From: Blastococcus carthaginiensis
GTDB taxonomy: Bacteria; Actinomycetota; Actinomycetes; Mycobacteriales; Geodermatophilaceae
DNA length: 64,000 nucleotides
Direction: 5' to 3'
Assembly: GCF_030731085.1 (NCBI RefSeq)
Contig: NZ_JASNFN010000002.1
Location: 186,001-250,000, forward strand
Shown in pieces: positions 16,079 through 23,422 of this stretch. Position 1 is the stretch's first letter, and each line of letters starts with the position of its first letter. A program made the translations under genes and the position numbers. The notes under the pieces are model-generated. The model did not search any database. It was given only the letters and a program-made list of their open reading frames with translations, and was not told where the DNA came from.

Positions 16079-17308
16079 GTGCGGGTCGGGACGGGGGGCG
16101 GGCTGCCCCGCGAGGTCAGGGTCCTGGCGGTCATCGCCTTCGTCGTGGCCCTGGGCTTCGGCATCGTCGCCCCGGCCATCCCGCTGTTCGCCCGCTCCTT
16201 CGGCGTCGGGACCACCGCCGTCGGCCTCGCGGTCAGCGCCTTCGCCTTCTTCCGCTTCGTCTCGGCCTTCAGCGGCGGCAGCCTGGTCGAGCGGTTCGGC
16301 GAACGGCTGGTGCTCGCCTCCGGGCTGGTGATCGTCGCCGTCACCACCGGGCTCGCGGGGCTCGCCGGGTCCTTCCCGCTCTTCCTCGGGCTGCGCGCCG
16401 CCGGTGGCATCGGCAGCGCGATGTTCACCGTCGCCGCGCTGTCGCTGCTGCTGCGGGTCGCTCCGCCGTCGCACCGCGGCCGGGCCGCCGCCACCTGGCA
16501 GGGCGGCTTCATCCTCGGCGGCATCGCCGGTCCCGCGGCCGGCGGGCTGCTGGCGGAGCTCTCCCCGCGGCTGCCGTTCTTCCTCTACGCCGGCTTCCTG
16601 CTGGTCGCCGGCGCGGTCGGCATGGCGCTGCTGCGCACCGCCGAGCCCGACCCGGCCGCGCCCGAGGCGGCCGACGTCGCCGGCCCCGACCTGGACGCCG
16701 GCCCGGTCCGGCTGGGCAGCGCGCTGCGCTCCCGGGTCTACCTGGCCGCGCTGGTGGCCAACTTCGGCGTCGGCTGGGTGCTGTTCGGCGTCCGCAACTC
16801 CCTGGTGCCGCTCTACGTCACCGAGGAGCTCGGGCGCACGGTGGCCTGGGCCGGGGCCGGCCTGCTGGCCGGCTCGCTGGCCCAGGCGCTGGGGCTGCTC
16901 CGCTCGGGCCGGCTGGTCGACGCCTGGGGACGGCGGCCCTCGCTGGTCCTCGGGGCGGCCCTGGCGACCGCGGCCATGGCGGTGCTCGTCCTGCCGCCGG
17001 CGATCTGGGCCTTCCTCCTCTCCATGGCCGTCTTCGGGCTCGGCGCCTCCCTGCTGGCCAGCGCGCCTGCGGCACTGGTCGGCGACCTCAGCGGCGGCCG
17101 GGGCGGTCGCGTCGTCGCGGTGTTCCAGATGTCGGCCGACCTCGGCGCCATCGCCGGCCCCCTCGTCGCCGGCTGGCTCACCGACGTGGCCGGCTTCCAG
17201 GTGGCCTTCGGCGTGAGCACCGCCGTCCTCGCCGCCGGCCTCGTCGGCGGGCTGGCGATCCCCCGGGCGGCGCCCGCCCCGGCACCGGCCGCGGCGCGCG
17301 CGGCCTGA
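16079..17308 (+). CDS. MFS family transporter
   Basis: A 409-residue protein from GTG 16079 with about twelve hydrophobic segments. GFGIVAPAIPLFARSFGVG in the first helix, the loop motif LVERFGERLVLASGL (a weak form of the MFS motif A), and the central cytoplasmic linker (PDPAAPEAADVAGPDLDAG, about residues 190-210) fit the major facilitator superfamily, drug-exporter-like branch. The substrate cannot be inferred. The C-terminus is Ala/Pro-rich. It stands alone between the NlpC gene and a convergent ABC exporter pair (13 bases from the permease stop), so it is monocistronic. Confidence 0.85.
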   Translation: MRVGTGGGLPREVRVLAVIAFVVALGFGIVAPAIPLFARSFGVGTTAVGLAVSAFAFFRFVSAFSGGSLVERFGERLVLASGLVIVAVTTGLAGLAGSFPLFLGLRAAGGIGSAMFTVAALSLLLRVAPPSHRGRAAATWQGGFILGGIAGPAAGGLLAELSPRLPFFLYAGFLLVAGAVGMALLRTAEPDPAAPEAADVAGPDLDAGPVRLGSALRSRVYLAALVANFGVGWVLFGVRNSLVPLYVTEELGRTVAWAGAGLLAGSLAQALGLLRSGRLVDAWGRRPSLVLGAALATAAMAVLVLPPAIWAFLLSMAVFGLGASLLASAPAALVGDLSGGRGGRVVAVFQMSADLGAIAGPLVAGWLTDVAGFQVAFGVSTAVLAAGLVGGLAIPRAAPAPAPAAARAA

Positions 17309-17321
17309 CCCGGCCCGGCGC

Positions 17322-18149
17322 TCAGCGGCTCCGGTACAGCCGCGTGGTGATCGGCAGGAACACCAGGGCCAGCGCCGCGGCCACCGCGAGCGAGACGAGG
17401 ATCGCCGGCACGTCGGGCTCCCCTGCCATGAGCGACCGCGACGCCGTCGCCAGGATCGAGATGGGGTTGACGTCGACGAACACCTGCAGCGGCCCGGGCA
17501 GGGTGGCCGGGTCGACGAACACGTTGGACAGGAACGTCAGCGGGAAGATGCCCATGAAGCCGGCGTTCATGACGGCGTTCGGGCTGCGCAGCAGCAGGCC
17601 GAGCACCGAGAACGCCCACGACAGCCCGAACGAGAAGACCACCACCAGCGCCAGTGCCGCCACGGCCCCGGACACCCCGGCGTCCGGCCGGAAGCCCAGC
17701 AGCACCCCGACGACGATGATCACCGTGCCCGCCACGACGTACCGGACGCTGTCGCCGAGCAGCGACCCCAGCAGCGGCGCCGGGCGCCAGATCGGCAGTG
17801 AGCGGAACCGGTCGACGACGCCCTTGGTCAGGTCGGTGTTGAGCGCGACACCGGAGTAGACGGTGGTGAACAGCACCGACATGACCAGCAGGCCGGGCAG
17901 CGTGTAGTCCAGGTAGGCGCTGGTGGAGCCCGCGATCGCGCCGCCGAACAGGTACGTGAACATCAGCAGGAACATCACCGGCGTGACGGTGACGTCGAGC
18001 AGTTGCTCGGGGACGTGCTTGACCTTCAGCATGCCCCGCCAGCCGAACGTGAGCGCCGTCTGCAGCGGGCCGGGCCGTGGCGGCCGCTCGGTGCCGGCGA
18101 TCGCCCGGCGCACCGCCGCGGTGTCGGCGTCCGTGGTCGCGGTGGTCAT
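17322..18149 (-). CDS. ABC-2 type exporter permease (DrrB-like)
   Basis: A 275-residue integral membrane protein from ATG 18147-18149. The N-terminal cytoplasmic tail leads to six hydrophobic stretches, with the ABC-2 signatures VTPVMFLLMFTYLFGG, PGLLVMSVLFTTVYSGVAL, RSLPIWRPAPLLG and PLTFLSNVFVDPATLPGPL. These match DrrB-type daunorubicin-resistance permeases. It pairs with the ATPase encoded immediately upstream through an ATGA overlap (18146-18149). Together they should export a hydrophobic compound or lipid; the substrate is unknown. Confidence 0.9.
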   Translation of the reverse strand: MTTATTDADTAAVRRAIAGTERPPRPGPLQTALTFGWRGMLKVKHVPEQLLDVTVTPVMFLLMFTYLFGGAIAGSTSAYLDYTLPGLLVMSVLFTTVYSGVALNTDLTKGVVDRFRSLPIWRPAPLLGSLLGDSVRYVVAGTVIIVVGVLLGFRPDAGVSGAVAALALVVVFSFGLSWAFSVLGLLLRSPNAVMNAGFMGIFPLTFLSNVFVDPATLPGPLQVFVDVNPISILATASRSLMAGEPDVPAILVSLAVAAALALVFLPITTRLYRSR

Positions 18150-19135
18150 GACGTCTGCTCCTCCAGGGTCGGTGCGGGTCCGGGCGGCTCCTCCGCGCCG
18201 CGGCCGGTGAGCGCGAGGAAGACCTCGTCCAGGCTGGGCTGGTCGAGCGAGAAGTGCGCGAGGCCGATGCCCGTCCGGGCCAGCTCGGCCACCGCGGTCG
18301 CGGCCCGGGCGGGGTCGGGGCAGGTGGCCGCCAGGACCGCCGGGTCCGGCTCCAGGGAGACCGGGCCCAGCGCGCGTTCCAGGACGTCGGCCGCGTCGGG
18401 GCGGCGGTCCGGGTCGAGCAGCCGCACGTGCAGCGCCCCGGTGCCCACCGAGGCCTTCAGCTGGGCCGGTGTGCCCTCGGCGATCACCCGGCCGCGGTCG
18501 ATCACCGCGATCCCGTCGGCGAGCTGGTCGGCCTCCTCGAGGTACTGCGTGCAGAGCAGGATCGTGGTGCCCCCGGCCACCAGTGCACGGGCGATCTCCC
18601 ACACCTGGTTGCGCGACCGCGGGTCCAGCCCGGTGGTCGGCTCGTCGAGGAACATCAGCCGCGGGGTGACCACGATGCTCGCCGCGATGTCCAGCCGGCG
18701 GCGCATGCCCCCGGAGTAGTGCTTGACCAGCTTGCCGGCGGCCGCCGCGATGCCGAAGGCCTCCAGCAGCTCGTCGGCGCGGGCCCGTGCCCCGGCGCGC
18801 GACAGCCCCAGGAGCCGGCCGAGCAGCACGAGGTTCTCCCGCCCGGTCAGCTCCTCGTCGACCGAGGCCAGCTGGCCGGTCAGGCTCACCTGCGCGCGCA
18901 CGGCGTCGGCCTCGGTGACCACGTCGTGCCCGAGCACCCGGGCGCTGCCCGAGTCAGGCCGGATGAGCGTGGCGAGCATCCGGATGGTCGTGGTCTTGCC
19001 CGCCCCGTTGGGGCCGAGCACGCCGTAGACCGTCCCGGCCGGCACGGCCAGGTCCAGCCCGGCCACCGCGGTCGTCGTCCCGTAGGACTTGGTCAGCGCC
19101 GTCGCCTCGACGGCCAGTGGTGCGTGCAGCGCCAT
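18146..19135 (-). CDS. ABC exporter ATP-binding protein (DrrA-like)
   Basis: A 329-residue ATPase from ATG at 19133-19135. Walker A GPNGAGKTTTIRML, Q-loop TGQLASVDEELTGREN, signature YSGGMRRRLDIAASI, Walker B LMFLDEPTTGLDPRSRNQVW and the switch region LLCTQYLEEADQLAD are all present, in the DrrA style. The C-terminal 90 residues form the DUF4162-like tail with LDQPSLDEVFLALTGR. It powers the adjacent permease. No dedicated regulator is next to it; the divergent flavohemoglobin gene starts 249 bases away. Confidence 0.92.
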   Translation of the reverse strand: MALHAPLAVEATALTKSYGTTTAVAGLDLAVPAGTVYGVLGPNGAGKTTTIRMLATLIRPDSGSARVLGHDVVTEADAVRAQVSLTGQLASVDEELTGRENLVLLGRLLGLSRAGARARADELLEAFGIAAAAGKLVKHYSGGMRRRLDIAASIVVTPRLMFLDEPTTGLDPRSRNQVWEIARALVAGGTTILLCTQYLEEADQLADGIAVIDRGRVIAEGTPAQLKASVGTGALHVRLLDPDRRPDAADVLERALGPVSLEPDPAVLAATCPDPARAATAVAELARTGIGLAHFSLDQPSLDEVFLALTGRGAEEPPGPAPTLEEQTS

Positions 19136-19241
19136 GGGTACCTCACCCGGGTTCGCGTCGTGCGGTTGCCTCGTGGTGTCAGACCGACTCTCCCCGCCCG
19201 GCTCATCGGCGGCGAGCGAGTTTTCTCCCCCGGCCGCGAGG

Positions 19242-19257
19242 GAGGTTCAGAAACCTC
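19242..19257. promoter_or_regulatory. Inverted repeat upstream of the flavohemoglobin gene
   Basis: GAGGTT, CAGA, AACCTC form perfect 6-base arms. The repeat lies 128 bases before the flavohemoglobin ATG and 107 bases before the divergent ABC operon, in the only spacer between them. It could be an operator for either gene. No linked regulator is visible, so the binding protein is unknown. Confidence 0.35.
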
Positions 19258-19384
19258 GGTCCAACCCGTGTGACTCCGTGTGCACCGGGGAACGGCCAAG
19301 CGCAGCGCGCAGGCGTCGTCGCGCACCGGAGCCGGTGCGCGCTCGGCCGGACGGACGGAACCCGCCGCGAGGAGGCACGCACCG

Positions 19385-20524
19385 ATGGACATCGCCGCGA
19401 TGCGGGCCAGCTTCGCCAAGGCGGCCGCCACCGGCGACGAGGCGCCGCTGTACTTCTACTCGCACCTGTTCCTCAGCCACCCCGAGACCCGGGCGATGTT
19501 CCCGGTCTCCATGGCTCACCAGCGCGACCGGTTCTTCCACGCCCTCGGCGAAGTGGTGTCGCACGTCGACGACCTCGACGCGCTGGTGCCGATCCTCAAG
19601 CAGCTGGGCCACGACCACCGCAAGTTCGGCACGCTGCCGGCGCACTACCCCGCGGTGATGCCCAGCCTGCTCGCGACGCTGGAGCACTTCGACGACGAGT
19701 GGGACGAGCACCGTGCGCGCACCTGGACGGAGGCCTACGAGCTCGTCGCCTCGGTGATGGTCCAGGGCGCCGAGGAGTCCGCGGACCAGCCGGCGACCTG
19801 GCGGGCCGAGGTGGTGGCCCACGAGCGGCGCGCAGTAGACATCGCGGTGCTGCAGGTGCGGCCCGAGGTGCCGGTCAACTACCTCGCCGGGCAGTCGATG
19901 TCGCTGGAGATGGACCGCCGCCCCCGGCTGTGGCGCTACTACTCCCCCGCCAACGCACCGCGCGAGGACGGCACGCTGGAGCTGCACGTGAAGGCGCGCC
20001 CCGGCGGCCCGGTCAGCACCGCGCTGGTGCGCAGCACCGAGGTGGGCGACCTGCTGCGCCTGGGCCCCCCGCTGGGCGAGCTCACGCTGTCCGACAGCTC
20101 CGACCGCGACCTGCTGCTCGTCGCCGGCGGCATGGGCCTCGCGCCGCTCAAGGCGCTTGTCGACCAGGTGGCCCGGCAGGGCCCGGCCCGCCGGGTCGAC
20201 CTCTACGTCGGCGCCCGTACCGAGGACCAGCTCCACGACCGCGCGGCGATCGCGGAGCTGCAGGCCGCCCACCCGTGGCTGGGCGTGACCTGCGCGGTCT
20301 CCGACGACGACCTGTCCGGGCTGGAGCACGGCGACGTGGGGGACGTCGTCCTCCGGCACGGGCCGTGGCTCAGCCGGGAGGTGTACGTGGCCGGTCCGGC
20401 GCCCATGGTGGACGCGACCGTCGGGGGCCTCCTGCGGCACGGCGTGCCACGGGAACGGGTGCGCAGCGAGGTGTTCGCCCCCAGCCGACCGGGGCCCAGT
20501 GCCGAGGGGAAGGTGACCGAATGA
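19385..20524 (+). CDS. Flavohemoglobin-like globin / FAD-NAD oxidoreductase
   Basis: A 379-residue protein from ATG 19385, with AGGAGG nine bases upstream. Residues 1-135 form a globin domain (LYFYSHLFLSHPETRAMFPVSM; proximal His in LGHDHRKFG). Residues 145-235 are an FAD-binding barrel (LAGQSMSLEMDRRPRLWRYYSPAN). The C-terminal NAD-binding part carries LLLVAGGMGLAPLKALV and VYVAGPAPMVDATV. This layout matches flavohemoglobins, which turn nitric oxide plus oxygen into nitrate. It is translationally coupled (ATGA) to a DivIVA-domain gene, a pairing known in some actinobacteria, hinting at a role near the growing pole or septum. Confidence 0.88.
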   Translation: MDIAAMRASFAKAAATGDEAPLYFYSHLFLSHPETRAMFPVSMAHQRDRFFHALGEVVSHVDDLDALVPILKQLGHDHRKFGTLPAHYPAVMPSLLATLEHFDDEWDEHRARTWTEAYELVASVMVQGAEESADQPATWRAEVVAHERRAVDIAVLQVRPEVPVNYLAGQSMSLEMDRRPRLWRYYSPANAPREDGTLELHVKARPGGPVSTALVRSTEVGDLLRLGPPLGELTLSDSSDRDLLLVAGGMGLAPLKALVDQVARQGPARRVDLYVGARTEDQLHDRAAIAELQAAHPWLGVTCAVSDDDLSGLEHGDVGDVVLRHGPWLSREVYVAGPAPMVDATVGGLLRHGVPRERVRSEVFAPSRPGPSAEGKVTE

Positions 20525-21291
20525 CCACCACCGAGACGTCCGGGACCGGAGGGGGCGCGCGGCGGCTCACGCCGGAGCAGATCCGCGGTGCCCGGTTCAC
20601 CGCCGGCACGATGCTCCACCCCGGCTACGACCAGGCCGAGGTCGACCGCTTCCGGGAGATGGTGTCCGCCGAGGTGCGCACCCTCGTCGGCGAGCGCGAC
20701 GACCTGCACCGCCAGGTCGCCGCGCTGCAGGAGCGCGTCTCGGGCGTCGTGGTGCCCGAGCCGCCCAGCGAGCAGGCGGTGAAGATCCTGGCCAGCGCCC
20801 AGCAGACGGCCGACGAGTACGTCGCCGAGGCCGAGGACTTCAGCCGGCAGATGACCGCCGAGGCCCGCGACCAGTACGAGGAGCAGCTGCGGCGCGCCCG
20901 CGAGAACGCCGGGGCGATCATGCAGGCGGCGCAGGAGGCGGCCGCCCGGCTGACCGTGCCCACCGGCGGCGACGGCGACTCCGCAGGTGAGCGCACCACC
21001 GCCGAGCTGGAGGAGCAGGTGGCGTTCCTCAAGGCGTTCGCCCAGGCCTGCCGGGCGCAGCTGCGCGCCTACCTCGAGGCCCTGCTCACCGACGTCGAGA
21101 CCGAGTGGGGACGGGTCGACCCGGCGCTGGCACCGGAGGCGCTCACCGCCGCCCAGGCCGGACGGCGCCCCGGGGGCACCGTCGTCCCGCAGACGGCGTT
21201 CCACGGCAACAGCGCCGCCGGTCCGGCGGAGGACGCCGCGGAGGATGCGGACCGGGTCGCGCCTGCGGGGGCGCGCGCCACCGGCTCCTGA
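20521..21291 (+). CDS. DivIVA-domain coiled-coil protein
   Basis: A 256-residue soluble protein starting in an ATGA overlap with the flavohemoglobin gene. After a short polar tail, LTPEQIRGARFTAGTMLHPGYDQAEVDRFREMV matches the DivIVA/Wag31 N-terminal membrane-curvature-sensing motif (in overlapping pieces, residues 17-48). Long heptad-rich helices follow (residues 50-150) and then a second helical segment (LEEQVAFLKAFAQACRAQLRAYL). DivIVA-type proteins mark poles and septa. It is shorter and more divergent than Wag31 and is probably a paralogue. Its C-terminal 60 residues look disordered. Confidence 0.8.
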   Translation: MTTTETSGTGGGARRLTPEQIRGARFTAGTMLHPGYDQAEVDRFREMVSAEVRTLVGERDDLHRQVAALQERVSGVVVPEPPSEQAVKILASAQQTADEYVAEAEDFSRQMTAEARDQYEEQLRRARENAGAIMQAAQEAAARLTVPTGGDGDSAGERTTAELEEQVAFLKAFAQACRAQLRAYLEALLTDVETEWGRVDPALAPEALTAAQAGRRPGGTVVPQTAFHGNSAAGPAEDAAEDADRVAPAGARATGS

Positions 21292-21385
21292 CCCACCGCC
21301 CCCGGCGGCGGGGCGCTCGGTCCCAAGGGCATCCTCCGGCGCGATAGGTTTTCCCCGAACCGCACCCCGCCGAGAGGCCCCCGCG

Positions 21386-22000
21386 ATGCCCGATGTGCTG
21401 CTCGTCCTTCTCGTCGTGGTCCTCGCGGCCCTCGCGGTGCTCGCCGTCGTCGTGCTCGTGCTCCGCCGGCGCAACCTGGCACGGGCGGCGGGCCCGCGGC
21501 CGCGGGTGGACCCGCTGGCCGACGAGCCGGACGTCTACGACCCGCACGCCATCGGCGTGGGGGACGTGATCACCTACGCCGGGATCGACCACGTCGTCCG
21601 CGGCACCATCGTGCTCGAGGAGGGCGGGATGACCTGGCGCGAGCACCTGCTCGACGGGTCCACCGGCCGGCGCTGGCTCACCGTGGAGGACGACGAGGGC
21701 GACCTCGAGATGGCGCTGTGGATGCGTCGCGAGGGCACGAACCTGACCCCCGACGGCGACGTGGTCCTCGACGACCGGGTGCACCGCCAGGTCGAGCGGG
21801 GCCGGGCCTCGTACACGGCCGAGGGCACCACCGGCACCCCGCCCAGCGGCACGGTGGACTATGCCGACTACGCGACGGCGGACGAGACCGGGCTGCTCGC
21901 GTTCGAGCGCTGGGCGCCCACCCAGTCCTGGGAGGTCTCCACGGGACGGGCCGTCAGCCGCGGCGAGCTGACCGTCTACCACCGGACGCCGGGCACATGA
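21386..22000 (+). CDS. DUF4178 domain membrane-anchored protein
   Basis: A 204-residue protein from ATG 21386 with a GAGAGG site upstream. A single N-terminal transmembrane helix (LLVLLVVVLAALAVLAVVVLVL) is followed by a basic stretch and a cytosolic beta-rich DUF4178 domain (IGVGDVITYAGIDHVVRGTIVLEEGGMTWREHLLDG). It is first in a five-gene unit, DUF4178-DUF2617-DUF4247-DUF350-SpeE. In actinobacteria this neighbourhood is associated with envelope-stress (PspA-linked) functions. A TAGGTT box at 21345-21350 may be its -10. Confidence 0.82.
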   Translation: MPDVLLVLLVVVLAALAVLAVVVLVLRRRNLARAAGPRPRVDPLADEPDVYDPHAIGVGDVITYAGIDHVVRGTIVLEEGGMTWREHLLDGSTGRRWLTVEDDEGDLEMALWMRREGTNLTPDGDVVLDDRVHRQVERGRASYTAEGTTGTPPSGTVDYADYATADETGLLAFERWAPTQSWEVSTGRAVSRGELTVYHRTPGT

Positions 22001-22506
22001 GCCTGCACCAGCTCGACGTGACCCCCCGCGACGTCTCCGCCGGAGCGCTCGGGCTGCTGCTCGACGGGCCGGCGCCCGTCCCGCTGGCGCAGCTCCGGAT
22101 CGCCGGCGTCGCGGGCGCGACGCTCACCCTCGGCGTGCTCGGCGCATCCCACGTGGTCTCCGCCGAGGCCGGCGGCCACCGGCTGACCGAGGAGGTCTCC
22201 TGCGACGCCGTCGGCGCCGGGGGCCGCGCGCTCCCGGCCCGGCTGCGCGCGGGCGGCTACGCGTTCGCCTCGGCGATCACCGCCACGTCCGCGGACGAGC
22301 TCGACGCGACCGCACGGCGGCTGCGGGAGCTGGCCACCGGCGATCCGGCCTGGCTGTGCGGCGCCTTCCCCGGGGCCGCCGGCGCGCTGACCGCCATGAC
22401 GGCGCAGCCCCTCGCCCCCGGCGGCTGGGCCTGGCAGACCTGGCACCTCTACCCCGGCGACGGCTCCGGCGAGGTGGTCACGACGCGGACGAGGTGGACG
22501 CCGTGA
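21997..22506 (+). CDS. DUF2617 family protein
   Basis: A 169-residue protein whose ATG overlaps the DUF4178 stop. It contains GASHVVSAEAGGHRLTEEVSC and a C-terminal WAWQTWHLYPGDGSGEVVTTRTRW segment typical of DUF2617. No signal or membrane helix is visible, so it is probably cytosolic. Function is unknown; the conserved order with DUF4178, DUF4247, DUF350 and a SpeE-like protein suggests one shared process at the membrane. Stop overlaps the next start (GTGA, 22503-22506). Confidence 0.8.
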   Translation: MSLHQLDVTPRDVSAGALGLLLDGPAPVPLAQLRIAGVAGATLTLGVLGASHVVSAEAGGHRLTEEVSCDAVGAGGRALPARLRAGGYAFASAITATSADELDATARRLRELATGDPAWLCGAFPGAAGALTAMTAQPLAPGGWAWQTWHLYPGDGSGEVVTTRTRWTP

Positions 22507-22907
22507 GCCCGGCCCGCCGGCTGGCGGCGCTGCTGCTGACCGCCGCCCTGCTCGCCGGGTGCGGCAGCGGGACGCGGGTCCGCGACTTCCTCGACGACAC
22601 CTACGAGCGGACCGAGATCATCGACGACACCTCGGTCTACAGCTCACCGGACCCGGTGGGCACCACCACCGCGGCGATCGCCGACGCCGTGCCGCCCGCC
22701 GAGCGGCAGGCCGACGGCGGCGACGAATACCTGCGCTACGACGACGACATCGTCATCGTGAGCGCGGCCACCGGCGGCAGCACGGTGCGCGTCGAGGACC
22801 TCGACGGCCGCTACCGCAGCGGCTTCTTCGCCTTCCTCGGGCCCGGCTTCCGCCCCGGCTCCCCCGCCGGCACCGGTGGCGGCGGCGGTCCCGGCGACGG
22901 CAAGTGA
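22503..22907 (+). CDS. DUF4247 lipoprotein
   Basis: A 134-residue protein from GTG 22503. A lipoprotein signal (RRLAALLLTAALLAGC) gives a lipobox LAGC with the Cys near residue 20, so it should be anchored to the outer face of the membrane. The mature part (VRDFLDDTYERTE, VGTTTAAIADAVPPAERQ, YLRYDDDIVIVSA) matches DUF4247; the tail is Gly/Pro-rich. It is the only exported member of this operon. The biochemical role is unknown. Confidence 0.8.
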   Translation: MSPARRLAALLLTAALLAGCGSGTRVRDFLDDTYERTEIIDDTSVYSSPDPVGTTTAAIADAVPPAERQADGGDEYLRYDDDIVIVSAATGGSTVRVEDLDGRYRSGFFAFLGPGFRPGSPAGTGGGGGPGDGK

Positions 22908-22953
22908 CCCGCCGCTCCCCCAGCCCCTCACCGACCTCAGGAGAGTTCCCGAC

Positions 22954-23418
22954 GTGACCACGACCTGGCAGGCCCTCGAGTTCGGCACCGTCGACGGCGA
23001 CCTGCTGGTCCAGGGTGTCGTGGGGACGCTGCTGTTCTTCGTCATCGGGGTGGGCGTGCTGGCCCTGGGGTTCCTGGCGCTGGACCTCATCACCCCGGGC
23101 AACCTGCGCACCCAGGTCTACCTCGACCACAACCCGAACGCGGCGATCCTGCTGGGTGCCAACCACCTCGCCCTGGCGATCATCGTGGTGACGGCGATCA
23201 TGACCAGCGGCGACGACCTCGGCCAGGGGCTGGTCGACACGGCCGTCTACGGCACGATCGGGGTCGTGCTGCAGGCCGTGGCTCTCCGTCTGCTGGACGC
23301 GGCCATCCCCGCCGACCTGCGCGCCCTGGTCAACGAGCCGCGGTTGCGCGGCTCGGCCTGGGCCGTGGGCATCAGCCTGGTCGCGATCGGCGCGGTGAAC
23401 GCCGCCGCGCTGTCGTGA
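22954..23418 (+). CDS. DUF350 membrane protein
   Basis: A 154-residue protein from GTG 22954, with AGGAGAG about 10 bases upstream. Four hydrophobic segments in two repeats (GVVGTLLFFVIGVGVLALGF, NHLALAIIVVTAIMTSG, YGTIGVVLQAVALRLLD, GISLVAIGAVNAAALS) match DUF350 (YjfL-type). The internal motif DLITPGNLRTQVYLDHNPNAAILLGAN is split between helices. DUF350 proteins are found next to polyamine or ATP-grasp amide enzymes; here the SpeE-like gene follows by four bases. The start at 22954 is chosen because upstream codons overlap the DUF4247 end. Confidence 0.82.
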   Translation: MTTTWQALEFGTVDGDLLVQGVVGTLLFFVIGVGVLALGFLALDLITPGNLRTQVYLDHNPNAAILLGANHLALAIIVVTAIMTSGDDLGQGLVDTAVYGTIGVVLQAVALRLLDAAIPADLRALVNEPRLRGSAWAVGISLVAIGAVNAAALS

Positions 23419-23422
23419 CGCC

